Source: Hoeflea_A sp040932035
Lineage (GTDB): Bacteria > Pseudomonadota > Alphaproteobacteria > Rhizobiales > Rhizobiaceae
Reading direction: 5' to 3'
Assembly: GCF_040932035.1 (NCBI RefSeq)
Contig: NZ_JBFRBB010000003.1
Coordinates: forward strand, 558,001 to 622,000
Length of the DNA stretch: 64,000 nt
Under the pieces are notes generated by a model. It saw nothing but the letters and a program-made list of their open reading frames with translations, had not been told where the DNA came from and made no database searches. Within the stretch, counting starts at the first letter, position 1. Every line of letters begins with the position of its first letter. This document shows positions 52,766 through 62,007 of the stretch, piece after piece. The translations under genes were made by a program, and so were the position numbers.

Positions 52766-52968
52766 GCGATTTCTGTTTTTGGATTGAGGGCTCAATGATC
52801 AGAGCTATAACCGTTGCGGCGATGAATGGCGGCAATGCGGACTTAGCGATGTGATGTTGTTGTGGGATATCGAGATTGCGGCACAGCTAAGTCAACTTGC
52901 TACTGCCTCAGTACCGGAACCTATTTCCCAACGTTTGCAAAGTCTGGATTCTGTTGATCCAGGTTGGT

Positions 52969-54465
52969 CTAACCACCTGCGTGCTTCGATTTTTTCAGGA
53001 AGCTTCTCGCCTCTTCGCCAATGTGCCGCAGACCTAGTCTGATTTTGTCCGTTGCAACAGAGGGAAAACCAATTCGAAATGAGTTTTTTGGATATCCGTT
53101 GTGATAAAATATGTGGCCAGGCTCTATTAAAACGCCGCGCGTTTGAAGACGTTCTGCAAAGGCATGCGCGTCAAATCCGGCCGGGCCGGTCAACCAAAAA
53201 GATGTGCCACCCGTTGCGTGACCAAGCGAGAACATAGGCAGAAGCTCCACTATTCCATCGCGCATGATATGCCAGCGTTGCGAATATATTTCCCTGAGCT
53301 TTTTCAAGTGCACATCATGATATCCGTGCGCCAGAAACAGCGCCGCCGTTTCCTGCACAATACTCGGCGGGTGACGTACCGTCAGGCTTCGTATCGTCTT
53401 GGCCGCCTCTATAATGTCGCGATGCGCGACAATAAATCCCATGCGTATACTCGGCGAAAGGGTCTTGGAGAGGCTGCCGACATAAATCACCGTTCCGCTT
53501 CTATCGCGGGATTTCAGCGCCGGACTTGGTTTTACATGCCCAAGCAAGCCCACTTCATAATCGTCTTCAATAATAAATGCTTTTGCCGCTTCCGCCTTCC
53601 GAAGCACCTGCTCACGACGGTCTTCCGGCATCGAAACCATCGTTGGAAACTGGCAGCCCGGAGTAAGGTATAGGAGCTTAAACTCCGCGGGCAACTCGTC
53701 AGGGACCATGCCATGCGCATCAACCGGCACTGGTTGAATTTCGTTCCCATACAAATGAAACAGATGGCGGGCTTCCTGATAACCAGGATTTTCGAAAGCA
53801 ATGGGCCGGCGGTCTTCGGCAAACAAAGTGCTGATAATACACAAAGCGTGTTGGGCGCCGACGGTGACCAGAATTTCATCCTCCGCCGCTTTGATGCCCC
53901 GGTAATGGAGCAAACGCCGGCGTAATTGAAATATCAGATCGGGGCAGTCCACATCGACTGCTTCGCTGGTCCAGATCGGAAGTGCGTTTCGACCAAGCGC
54001 CAACCGGGAACATTCACGCCAGGCTTCGATCGGGAAGAGTTCTGAATCAATCTGGTTGTAGACGAACGGGTACTCAAACTCGGCCCAGTTCCTAGGCTGG
54101 TTCGCACGCATGTTCACGTCGGGCAAATTGCTGGCGAACACCAACTTGTCGGACAATCCCTGTTCGGGTTGATGGCCAATCTGCTCCGCGATTTTCACAT
54201 CCGGCACATTCAGACCGACAGTGAAACCCGATCGATTGCGGGATTCCAGAATGCCCAGGTCAACAAGACCTGAATAGGCTTGGTAGGCACTGTTTTTTGA
54301 GACTTGAAGCTGTTCGGCTATTTCACGGCAGGAGGGGACTTTTTCGCCCTTGCGATAGATGCCTTCGACGATCCGCAAACAGATAGCGCGGCGAACGAAA
54401 TCCTTCTTGCCGATTTGCTGCGCGCCGGCGTGGTCATATTCCGGTTTGGTGACAGAATGGTCCAC
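52969..54465 (-). CDS. MocR-family regulator (GntR helix-turn-helix fused to aminotransferase fold)
   Basis: A 498-residue PLP-dependent regulator. The GntR helix-turn-helix is at about residues 20-90 (SCREIAEQLQVSKNSAYQAY). The class I aminotransferase-like domain follows, with the PLP lysine in YVGSLSKTLSPSIRMGF and an aspartate in FIIEDDYEVGL. MocR proteins sense PLP or amino compounds and control nearby catabolic genes. It lies downstream of a PuuC-like aldehyde dehydrogenase on the same strand, its probable target. Sampled lines are nearer 45-60% GC than those of genes to the left. Confidence 0.9.
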   Translation of the reverse strand: MDHSVTKPEYDHAGAQQIGKKDFVRRAICLRIVEGIYRKGEKVPSCREIAEQLQVSKNSAYQAYSGLVDLGILESRNRSGFTVGLNVPDVKIAEQIGHQPEQGLSDKLVFASNLPDVNMRANQPRNWAEFEYPFVYNQIDSELFPIEAWRECSRLALGRNALPIWTSEAVDVDCPDLIFQLRRRLLHYRGIKAAEDEILVTVGAQHALCIISTLFAEDRRPIAFENPGYQEARHLFHLYGNEIQPVPVDAHGMVPDELPAEFKLLYLTPGCQFPTMVSMPEDRREQVLRKAEAAKAFIIEDDYEVGLLGHVKPSPALKSRDRSGTVIYVGSLSKTLSPSIRMGFIVAHRDIIEAAKTIRSLTVRHPPSIVQETAALFLAHGYHDVHLKKLREIYSQRWHIMRDGIVELLPMFSLGHATGGTSFWLTGPAGFDAHAFAERLQTRGVLIEPGHIFYHNGYPKNSFRIGFPSVATDKIRLGLRHIGEEARSFLKKSKHAGG

Positions 54466-54585
54466 CGCGGCCCCGTATATTGTCGATCAACTTACAGCCC
54501 AAACATAACATGGCCTCAAGATTTCGAGCAATTTACGGGGCCGGGAGCGCGCCGTTTTCGCTTCGATCCTATCCACCGGTTTTCT

Positions 54586-56082
54586 TCAACAGACAGGCTG
54601 GGTTGATATCCAGATTGTTTTGGTTTGAAGGTATTGGTCCAATGCTTCGGTGCCGTTGTCACGCGCCATCGAACCAGATTGCTTGTAGCCGCCAAATGGC
54701 GTCTTGATGTCCCCTTCCGAAAATCCGTTTACGGAGACTGTTCCGCAAGGGAGTTTCCGCGCCATTGAAATCGCGCGGTCAATGTCCCGGGTAAATACAC
54801 TGGCATGCAATCCGTAGTCGGTATCACTGGCGATTGCGAGCGCCTCCTCCATGGTCTTGACCGGCATGACACCCAAAACCGGGCCAAAGATTTCATCTCT
54901 AGCGATAGTCATGTCATTGGTTACGTTGTCAAAAACGGTTGGCTCGATGAAATATCCGGCCAAATCCGAGTTGCCGCCTACAATGAGGTTTGCCCCCTCC
55001 TGGTTGCCCTTTTCGATGTAGCCCATCACCATGTCCTTGTGCTCTTTGGTGATCATCGAACCAATGGTTGTTTCAGGGTCAAGAGGGTCGCCGAGCCTGA
55101 ATTCCGATACCCGATTGAGCATTTTCTCCATGAACGTGTCCACCAGCGGTTCAGCGATGATCTGGCGCATGTTGGCGGAGCAGTTTTGTCCTCCATTCCA
55201 GAACGCAGCCATTGCGGAATGCTCGATCAATTCATCATTAATGTCAGCGTCGTCCAGAACGATAAACGGGCTTTTGCCACCCATCTCCAGGCCAATGCTC
55301 TTAAGGTTGCTGTCGCCGGAATAGCGCATGAACATGCGGCCAACTTCGGTTGATCCGGTAAACGATACAGTATCAACGTCATTGTGAAGGCCGATCGCCT
55401 GACCGGTCGTCTCGCCAAGTCCAGGGAGTATATTAACGACGCCATCGGGAACGCCGGCCTCGATAATCAATTCAGCCAGCTTGATGGTGCTGAGCGGCGT
55501 TTGCTCCGCCGGCTTGACCACAATTGAGCAGCCGGCTGCTAGGGCGGGCGCAATTTTCCAGACGGCCATTAAAAACGGGAAATTCCACGGCAGAATTGCC
55601 CCGGCGACACCGGCAGGCTCCCTGACCACCAGCGCCAGCGTATCGTCACCAGTCGGCGCGACTTTACCGAATGTTTTGTCTGCAAGCTCCGCATACCAGC
55701 GGAAAAAATTGACCGCTTCGGTGCCCACCTCGTGGAGGCAGTCCGTTATGGTCTTCCCCGCATCGATGCTTTCAAGAACCGCCAGTTCTTTCCTATTTTG
55801 CTCAACCAGGTTTGCAAGTTTTAGAAGCACTTCCTTGCGGTATTCCGGTGCGGACCGCGACCAGATACCTTCATTGAATACCCGCCTTGCCGCTGCTATC
55901 GCCCGGTCCACATCGGCGCCACCGCAATGGGTGAAAGTCGTTATTGTTTCTCCGGTCGCGGGATTGATGGTTTCAAGTCTTGCGCCGTTAGAGGCGTCGC
56001 AGAATTTTCCGTCAATGAACGCTTGTGCGTTCAGTTTGGCATTGTCGCGAATTCTGTGAAACTCGGCCTTCGTTGCGTTCAT
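54586..56082 (-). CDS. NAD(P)-dependent aldehyde dehydrogenase, PuuC/gamma-aminobutyraldehyde type
   Basis: A 498-residue aldehyde dehydrogenase. N167 is in LPWNFPF, E266 in GLEMGGKSP and catalytic C301 in NGGQNCSANM. The C-terminus GDIKTPFGGYKQSGSMARDN resembles PuuC-like enzymes that oxidise 3-hydroxypropionaldehyde or gamma-glutamyl/aminobutyraldehydes. It lies between an epoxide hydrolase gene (33-nt gap) and the MocR gene. An epoxide-to-diol-to-aldehyde route is conceivable; an aminated substrate would suit MocR. Confidence 0.88.
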   Translation of the reverse strand: MNATKAEFHRIRDNAKLNAQAFIDGKFCDASNGARLETINPATGETITTFTHCGGADVDRAIAAARRVFNEGIWSRSAPEYRKEVLLKLANLVEQNRKELAVLESIDAGKTITDCLHEVGTEAVNFFRWYAELADKTFGKVAPTGDDTLALVVREPAGVAGAILPWNFPFLMAVWKIAPALAAGCSIVVKPAEQTPLSTIKLAELIIEAGVPDGVVNILPGLGETTGQAIGLHNDVDTVSFTGSTEVGRMFMRYSGDSNLKSIGLEMGGKSPFIVLDDADINDELIEHSAMAAFWNGGQNCSANMRQIIAEPLVDTFMEKMLNRVSEFRLGDPLDPETTIGSMITKEHKDMVMGYIEKGNQEGANLIVGGNSDLAGYFIEPTVFDNVTNDMTIARDEIFGPVLGVMPVKTMEEALAIASDTDYGLHASVFTRDIDRAISMARKLPCGTVSVNGFSEGDIKTPFGGYKQSGSMARDNGTEALDQYLQTKTIWISTQPVC

Positions 56083-56115
56083 TTTGCAGTCCTTTTTTGA
56101 TCTCGCAGGTGCTTC

Positions 56116-57264
56116 CTAGCGCAGGCGTCGCGCAAATTTCCGAATGTCCTCGATCAACAAATCGGGTTGCTCCATGGCAGCGAAGTGGCCTCCTCGCGGC
56201 ATTTCGGTCCACTGGGTGATGTTGTAAATCCGTTCTGCGTAACTGCGTGGCGGCCAAGCCAAAAGTTCCGCCGGAAACAGCGCGCAGGCCGTTGGCACCT
56301 CCACCCGCCTGCCTTCAGGAGACAGAATCCTGCCGCCTTCCTCACGCCGACCGAAGTAAATCCAGGATGCCGTATTGAAAGTTCGTGTGACGATGTAGAC
56401 CATGATGTTGGTCAGGAGTTGATCCTTGGTATAGACGCTTTCAACGTCATCGCCCTCCGTATCCGACCATGCATTCATCTTTTCGAGAATCCAGGCGGCA
56501 ACACCCACCGGGCTATCCATCATTGCGTAGCTCAAGGTCTGCGGTTTGGTTGCCTGTTGTGTGCGGTAGCCGTTCTGCATGATTTGATCACGCTCGAATT
56601 TCGCCGCCCATGCCTCTTCTTCTGCACCTTGCGGACCATCCTTATGGCGCATTGTCAGGATATTGATGTGAATTGCCTTACATGCCGGCGCATGCTCATA
56701 GCCAAGCCAGCTTGATATGGCACCGCCCCAATCACCGCCCTGGGCAATGTAGGATCCATATCCAAGTGTATCGGTCATCAACGTGTTGAAAACACCCGCC
56801 ATTTTTCGTGGGCCGAAAGGCCGCGGCGGTCGTCCCGAAAATCCGAATCCAGGCAGTGAGGGAGCGACGACATCGAATGCGTCTTCAACATTGCCGCCAT
56901 AATTTTCCGGATGCGCGAGCAGATCGATAAATTCCAAAAACTCGACGATGGTCCCGGGCCAGCCATGGCTGATGATCAGTGGCTGGGGATTATCGCCGCT
57001 CCCCTTTTCATGAATAAAGTGAAGGTCGATGCCATCAACGGGTGCCTTGAAATGCGAGAACCGGTTTATTTCCGCTTCCTGTTTTCGCCAGTCAAATCCG
57101 TCCACCCAGTAGTCACAAAACTCCTTCATGTAATCGAGGTTCGTGCCGTACTCCCATCCTCCGTCATCGGGCATTTCATGCCACGGAAAAGACGCAACAC
57201 GCGCTCGAATGCTCTCGATCGTCTCGTCGGGGACGTTAACGCTGAATGGCTCGGTACACGTCAT
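56116..57264 (-). CDS. Epoxide hydrolase, alpha/beta-hydrolase fold with EHN domain
   Basis: A 382-residue enzyme that opens epoxides to diols. The N-terminal EHN region (about 1-110) includes FSHFKAPVDGIDLHFIHEKG. HGWPG at 100-104 forms the oxyanion hole, the nucleophile is D178 in GGDWGGA, and the catalytic histidine is H360 in GGHFAAMEQ. The cap domain contributes tyrosines. It is the first gene of the minus-strand unit with the aldehyde dehydrogenase. The substrate is unknown; juvenile-hormone-type epoxide hydrolases share this architecture. Confidence 0.9.
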   Translation of the reverse strand: MTCTEPFSVNVPDETIESIRARVASFPWHEMPDDGGWEYGTNLDYMKEFCDYWVDGFDWRKQEAEINRFSHFKAPVDGIDLHFIHEKGSGDNPQPLIISHGWPGTIVEFLEFIDLLAHPENYGGNVEDAFDVVAPSLPGFGFSGRPPRPFGPRKMAGVFNTLMTDTLGYGSYIAQGGDWGGAISSWLGYEHAPACKAIHINILTMRHKDGPQGAEEEAWAAKFERDQIMQNGYRTQQATKPQTLSYAMMDSPVGVAAWILEKMNAWSDTEGDDVESVYTKDQLLTNIMVYIVTRTFNTASWIYFGRREEGGRILSPEGRRVEVPTACALFPAELLAWPPRSYAERIYNITQWTEMPRGGHFAAMEQPDLLIEDIRKFARRLR

Positions 57265-57411
57265 TTCAGCCTTTCCATCTCTGCGGTTGTTACGTTGAAA
57301 CGCATGTTTTTTTGCCAGGTATCGTCGATTTTTATCCCCACCTCTGGCCGTGGCCGGGCGTTATTGTCTTATTCAAAATTTGGGAACGGACGTAAGGAAC
57401 AGTTTATCGGG

Positions 57412-57578
57412 TTAGTAGGGACAGATGGGGGGTTGCCTGGTCCGGTGCGGCGAATGCGCGGTTTATTGCGATACCGCCCTGCATAAATAAGCTACTGAAA
57501 TGAAAGAGGAATTATTTCAACTGGCTCAGCCGTTCCAATCGAACCGAATTTTGGTGCACCTGGTTCTGTCCCTACTAA
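57412..57578. repeat. 167-bp element bounded by 14-bp inverted repeats, MITE-like
   Basis: TTAGTAGGGACAGA (57412-57425) and its exact complement TCTGTCCCTACTAA (57565-57578) bound 139 bp that encode nothing recognisable. The interior has an AT-rich part and a TGAAAT/ATTTCA dyad. A clear target-site duplication is not visible; flanks TCGGG and TCGAG are only similar. It fills most of the 416-bp gap between the epoxide hydrolase and TRAP genes. It could be a non-autonomous insertion or a regulatory repeat. Confidence 0.55.
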
Positions 57579-57680
57579 TCGAGCCTTTTGTCCCTTTTGC
57601 CGTATATTCATGTGTGAATGATGAAGCGGGGAATTAACATGAAAAAAGCAGGCGTCTGGTCTGTTCAAGGGAGATCGCAC

Positions 57681-58721
57681 ATGAACACAAGTTCAATCTG
57701 GAAAGTGGCGGTTGCGACAGCAACTCTGATTATCGGAGTAGAAGCAGCAAGTGCCGAAAAAGTCTTAAAACTTGGAACCGTAGGCTTCAAAGGGATGCCG
57801 ATCGGCGACGCGATCGATCAGGCCCTGATCCCGACACTGAACGAAGTGTCAGGTGGAAAGTTGACAATCGAGCCGCACTACCGGAAGTCGCTGTGCAGTG
57901 AACAGACCTGCGGTGAGCAGGCAAATCAGGGGCTGTTGCAGCTCTGGACAAGTTCAACAGCGAATTTCGGCAATTTTGGTACTTCACTGGCCATTTTCGA
58001 TCTGCCCTACATCTTCAAGAGTATCGAGGATGCCGACCGCATTTCCTCTGAATGGCTTGCCAAAAAGCAATGTGACATCGCTGCTGAGGAAGCAGGTCAT
58101 GTCTGCCTGACTGTTTATTCCAGCGGCGGGTTCCGTCAACTCGGCAACGCCCATGGCCCGGTGCATGTTCCTTCAGACATGGAAGGCATCAAGTGGCGCG
58201 TCACAAAAAGCCCGATTGAATACACGCTGATCAAAAACTGGGGCGCAGTGCCGGTGCCTTATGACTGGTCGCAACTCTATCAGGGGCTGCAAACCGGCGT
58301 TGTTTCAGGCCAGTATGTCGCAACACCCTGGCAGCACGTCGCCAAATTGCATGAGGTTGCCAAATACTTCACCGAAATCGGCGGCTCGTGGTCCGGAAAC
58401 CAGTTGTCGATGGACAAACGCCAGTATGATGCCTTGACCGATCAGGAAAAGGAATGGCTGCACACGGCTGCGGAGGCATTTGGCCAGAAGGTGCAGGAGC
58501 TGGACCGCAACTGGGTTGAAGCGGGCGAGACCGCCATCAAGGCCGACATCGAGGAATGGTATGTTCCGTCTGAAGACGAAATGAAACTCTGGCGGGCAGG
58601 TGCAATTGATGCATGGATCAATGCCAAGGGCACGTTTGATCCGGCAACAGCCGAGCGTGTGCTGGAAGAGCAGGGCATGACCGATTTCATTGCCCAGCTG
58701 AAAGAAGCAGGCGCACTGTAA
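57681..58721 (+). CDS. TRAP transporter substrate-binding protein (DctP family)
   Basis: A 346-residue periplasmic binding protein. The ATG at 57681 was chosen because GGGAGA precedes it and the next residues form a signal peptide ending near AASA; in-frame starts at 57618 and 57642 add residues ahead of the signal. The family arginine that grips a substrate carboxylate is in GIKWRVTKSP. SGQYVATPWQHV is typical of DctP proteins. It is the first gene of a P-M-Q operon importing an organic acid whose identity is not readable. Confidence 0.9.
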   Translation: MNTSSIWKVAVATATLIIGVEAASAEKVLKLGTVGFKGMPIGDAIDQALIPTLNEVSGGKLTIEPHYRKSLCSEQTCGEQANQGLLQLWTSSTANFGNFGTSLAIFDLPYIFKSIEDADRISSEWLAKKQCDIAAEEAGHVCLTVYSSGGFRQLGNAHGPVHVPSDMEGIKWRVTKSPIEYTLIKNWGAVPVPYDWSQLYQGLQTGVVSGQYVATPWQHVAKLHEVAKYFTEIGGSWSGNQLSMDKRQYDALTDQEKEWLHTAAEAFGQKVQELDRNWVEAGETAIKADIEEWYVPSEDEMKLWRAGAIDAWINAKGTFDPATAERVLEEQGMTDFIAQLKEAGAL

Positions 58722-58750
58722 TACGGCCGCCCGCATGTCCAAAGTGAAGT

Positions 58751-58772
58751 GGCGCGGAATAACGTCCGCGCC
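58751..58772 (+). promoter_or_regulatory. Hairpin after the TRAP binding-protein gene
   Basis: GGCGCGGA (58751-58758) and TCCGCGCC (58765-58772) form a perfect 8-bp stem with a 6-nt loop, 30 nt after the stop codon. No T-run follows. It occupies the same position as the hairpins after the three ABC binding-protein genes. Confidence 0.6.
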
Positions 58773-58849
58773 CTTCCTTGTGCCGACAGCCGAAGACCAG
58801 TTGCTGTAGAACGACACTCGCTATCGAGCGGAAAGGGGACGAAGCTCAA

Positions 58850-60139
58850 ATGGAAAGCATTGCGCTTCTTCTCATACTTGTGCTGCTTATCTTACTTGGC
58901 GCACCTGTCGGCTTTACACTGCTCCTGATCCCGGTGGTTTACATCTTGATCACCGACGCTGCTCCCATGATCCTGATCCCCAGTCAGATGTTCAGCGCCA
59001 TCGATGCGGTGCCCCTGACTGCGATCCCGTTCTTCATGCTGACGGGAGAGCTCATGACAAGCGCCACCATCACCGACAGGCTGGTGGAATTGAGCCAGCG
59101 GTTGATTGGAAGAATGCGCGGCAGCATGGCGCAAGCCAATGTTTTGGTCAGCATGTTCTTTGCCGGGATGAATGGATCGGTGGTGGCCGATACCGCGACC
59201 GTCGGTTCGTTGTTGGTGCCGGCGATGAAGCGTGCCGGCTATCCATCCGCATTCGCCGCCGCGATCACAGCGGTCAGTTCCACAATCGGCGGGATCATCC
59301 CGCCGTCGATCATGATGATCGTTCTGGCGAACGCCGGCGGTATTTCGGTTGGCGCGTTGTTTGCCGCCGGCATAGTGCCGGGCATCATGATCGGCCTGTT
59401 GCTGATGGTGATCAATTATTTCATAGCGAGGCGCAACAATTTCGAGCGCAGCGAAGAGCCCTTCAGCCTGAAGGCGATCGCGATCGTCGGCTACAAGTCG
59501 TCATTCGCGCTGCTTATTCCCATCGTCCTTGTAGGTTCAGTCGTCTTTGGGATCGCCGGCGTTGTCGAAGCGGGTGCACTGACAGCCACCATTGCACTAT
59601 TTGTCGGGCTGTTCATCTACCGCACCATCACCTGGAACAATTGCAGAAGTGCATTTGTTCGCGCTTTTCGAAATTCGGCCATGGTATTCATCATCATAGC
59701 GGCCTCCGGCCCGTTCAGTTGGTTGCTGACGTCGCTGGGTGCCATCAACCAACTGGAGGAGTGGCTCCTGAGCTATACCCACAACCAGCTCCTGTTCGCT
59801 CTGGTGCTGGTCCTGTTCATTTGTTTGCTCGGGATGGTCATGGACTCCGCAGCCAATATCATTGTCGTTGGCCCAGTTCTGGTTGATGTGATGGTGGCCG
59901 CGGGTTACCCGGATGTTCAGGCAGCTCTTGTTGTTGTTGTCGGGTTCCTTATCGGGTCCGTCACGCCGCCGGTCGGTGTGGCGTTCTTTACGGCGGGGGC
60001 GATCGCGAATGTTCGGCTGGAAAAAGTAGCCGTGGCGATGTTGCCCTACCTGATTGCCCTGTTCGCGTTGTTGTTTGTGCTGATCGTAGTCCCGGATATC
60101 ACCATGTATCTTCCGAAGGTTTTTGGGTTCGTGAAATGA
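58850..60139 (+). CDS. TRAP transporter large permease (DctM family)
   Basis: A 429-residue membrane protein with about 12 helices. The ATG at 58850 opens a hydrophobic helix directly (MESIALLLILVLLILLGAPV); the upstream frame from 58778 is not supported. Family segments include FFAGMNGSVVADTATVG, SSTIGGIIPPSIMMIVLA and GSVTPPVGVAFFTA. It uses the sodium or proton gradient to import the substrate delivered by the DctP protein. It precedes the small permease, the reverse of the common P-Q-M order. Confidence 0.93.
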   Translation: MESIALLLILVLLILLGAPVGFTLLLIPVVYILITDAAPMILIPSQMFSAIDAVPLTAIPFFMLTGELMTSATITDRLVELSQRLIGRMRGSMAQANVLVSMFFAGMNGSVVADTATVGSLLVPAMKRAGYPSAFAAAITAVSSTIGGIIPPSIMMIVLANAGGISVGALFAAGIVPGIMIGLLLMVINYFIARRNNFERSEEPFSLKAIAIVGYKSSFALLIPIVLVGSVVFGIAGVVEAGALTATIALFVGLFIYRTITWNNCRSAFVRAFRNSAMVFIIIAASGPFSWLLTSLGAINQLEEWLLSYTHNQLLFALVLVLFICLLGMVMDSAANIIVVGPVLVDVMVAAGYPDVQAALVVVVGFLIGSVTPPVGVAFFTAGAIANVRLEKVAVAMLPYLIALFALLFVLIVVPDITMYLPKVFGFVK

Positions 60140-60215
60140 TGTGTGCGCGGACATTCAAAACGGTTTGCGAAAGCCACTGGAGGGACGCAGCGAATGGTCT
60201 CGGGGGACGCGGGCC

Positions 60216-60785
60216 ATGCTAGCCTTCGCAAAAAGTGTCGATAGAGCCGTCAAGAAGATTTTGACTGCTTTCTGTGCAATTCTTCTTTTGCTGATGGTGG
60301 TATTCACGGTCTATTCCGTTGTCATGCGGTACGTTTTTGAGAACCCTCCGGTCTGGGGCGACCTGCTGACGGTTCTCAGCAATATCTGGCTGGTCTTCCT
60401 TGCACTCGCACTGACGGTCCGCGACAAGGATCACATCGCTTTGGATCTCATCTACACACGGCTGCCGCTCAAAGGCGCTTTCCTGGTGCAGCAATTCTGG
60501 TCTCTGATTATTTTTGGTCTTGGCCTTGTGATGATCATCTATGGGATTGAAGCCGTTGCCACTATGGGCGGCAAGTACTGGGAGATGTGGTATTTTGCCT
60601 GGGAAGATGGAGGGTTTGTCTTCAAGCCGAACTACATGCCCAAGAAATATGCCATCGCAATTGTGCCCATCTCAGGCTTCCTTGTCTGCGTTGCAGCTCT
60701 TGCATCAATCCTTGAAGATTGTGTGCGGCTAAAGGCGGGAACATACCGACTGTCAGGGGATACAGATATCCAAACAGAGAGCTAG
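60216..60785 (+). CDS. TRAP transporter small permease (DctQ family)
   Basis: A 189-residue four-helix membrane protein. The ATG at 60216 was chosen: it follows GGGGGAC and starts the family N-terminus shortly before the first helix (LTAFCAILLLLMVVFTVYSV). The GTG at 60141 would add 25 polar residues. Further helices include NIWLVFLALALTVRDKDHIA, typical of DctQ. A 150-nt gap with no gene separates it from the convergent ATPase gene. Confidence 0.9.
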   Translation: MLAFAKSVDRAVKKILTAFCAILLLLMVVFTVYSVVMRYVFENPPVWGDLLTVLSNIWLVFLALALTVRDKDHIALDLIYTRLPLKGAFLVQQFWSLIIFGLGLVMIIYGIEAVATMGGKYWEMWYFAWEDGGFVFKPNYMPKKYAIAIVPISGFLVCVAALASILEDCVRLKAGTYRLSGDTDIQTES

Positions 60786-60936
60786 CGGGGTTAGTTTGCT
60801 GTTTGCCCGGATAATGAGCGCCGCGTTGGGACGTCTTCGACATCGAAAATCGCCATTTTGATTTACGACACTTCTTAGATACCTCGACTGGGCGCCATGC
60901 AGTCGTGCCACCCTGCTGGAACAACGGGCTCAGAGC

Positions 60937-62007
60937 CTAGTCAATCGCGACGTTGTTTCCGGTTTCCGGATCGAACAACAGCACCTTGTCCGGCTTCCAG
61001 CCGAAACGGACCGTTTCGTCAAGAGCAACGTGCAGTCTTGCGGGCACGGTCGCATGGATCTTGTCGCCGCCCACTTCCATGTTGAGGATTTTGACGACCC
61101 CGTGATCTTCAATGTCGAACACCCTGGCCTCGACGGGGGCGCCGCTTTCTAGCTGGATGTTTTCCGGCCGCACACCGAAAATCAGATTCCGGCCGTCCTC
61201 GGCGCCATTGGCGGTGACCGGCAGTTCGAAGCCGCCGCCGTTGATGACGGCACGGCCAGATGACAGTTTGCCGTCGATCAGGTTCATTGGCGGGGTTCCG
61301 ACGGAGCGGGCGACAAAGGTATTGCAGGGGGCGCTGTAGACTTCAGCCGGCGTGCCGACCTGCACCAGCCGTCCCTCGTTCAAAACGCCGATCTTGTCGC
61401 CCATCGACATGGCTTCCACCTGATCATGGGTGACGAAAAGGAATGTCGCGCCAAGGTCATTGTGGAGTTTCTTCAATTCAACCCGGAGCGCTTCGCGCAG
61501 CTTGGCGTCGAGCGCCGACAGCGGCTCGTCCATTAAAAACACCCGCGGCTCGCGGACGATGGCGCGGCCGATGGAGACACGCTGCATCTCACCGCCGGAG
61601 AGCTTTTCGACCTTGCGGTCGAGCAGCGGCGTGATCTGCAGGGTAGCGGCTGCCTTTGCAACCCGTTCCTCGATCTCGACAGTGCTTAAATTGCGGATCT
61701 TCGATTTCAGCGGAAATTCCAGATTGCCGCGCACCGTCAGCCGCGGATAGAGCGAATATTGCTGCAGCACCAGCGCAACGTCCCGCTGCGCCGCGTTCCA
61801 GTCGGCAACGTTCTCGCCGTCGAGATAGACGTCGCCGCTGGTGGGTTTTTCCAACCCGGCAATTACCCGCAAGGTGGTGGTCTTGCCGGCGCCTGTCTGG
61901 CCGAGCAGAACAAAAAACTCCCCATCGGCTATCTCCAGATCAAGGCCGCTCAGAGCCCGGTTGGCGCCGAAATCCTTGGTGACGCCCATTAGCTTGATAC
62001 TGGCCAT
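60937..62007 (-). CDS. ABC transporter ATP-binding protein, MalK/UgpC type (second of a pair)
   Basis: A 356-residue ATPase with Walker A GQTGAGKTT near residue 36, the signature LSGGEMQRVSIGRAI and Walker B FLMDEPLSALDA. An OB-type regulatory domain contains LIFGVRPENIQLES. Its start overlaps the stop of the paired ATPase gene (TGATG). The Q-loop region reads VLQQYSLYPRLTV. Two non-identical MalK-type ATPases in one operon recall glycerol-type importers (GlpS/GlpT); each may form half of a heterodimer. Confidence 0.92.
   Translation of the reverse strand: MASIKLMGVTKDFGANRALSGLDLEIADGEFFVLLGQTGAGKTTTLRVIAGLEKPTSGDVYLDGENVADWNAAQRDVALVLQQYSLYPRLTVRGNLEFPLKSKIRNLSTVEIEERVAKAAATLQITPLLDRKVEKLSGGEMQRVSIGRAIVREPRVFLMDEPLSALDAKLREALRVELKKLHNDLGATFLFVTHDQVEAMSMGDKIGVLNEGRLVQVGTPAEVYSAPCNTFVARSVGTPPMNLIDGKLSSGRAVINGGGFELPVTANGAEDGRNLIFGVRPENIQLESGAPVEARVFDIEDHGVVKILNMEVGGDKIHATVPARLHVALDETVRFGWKPDKVLLFDPETGNNVAID

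Noticed and set aside
52851..53042. 63-residue plus-strand frame between the hydroxyacid dehydrogenase and MocR genes
   Set aside because: It overlaps the 3' end of the MocR gene antisense and shows no ribosome site or conserved motif.
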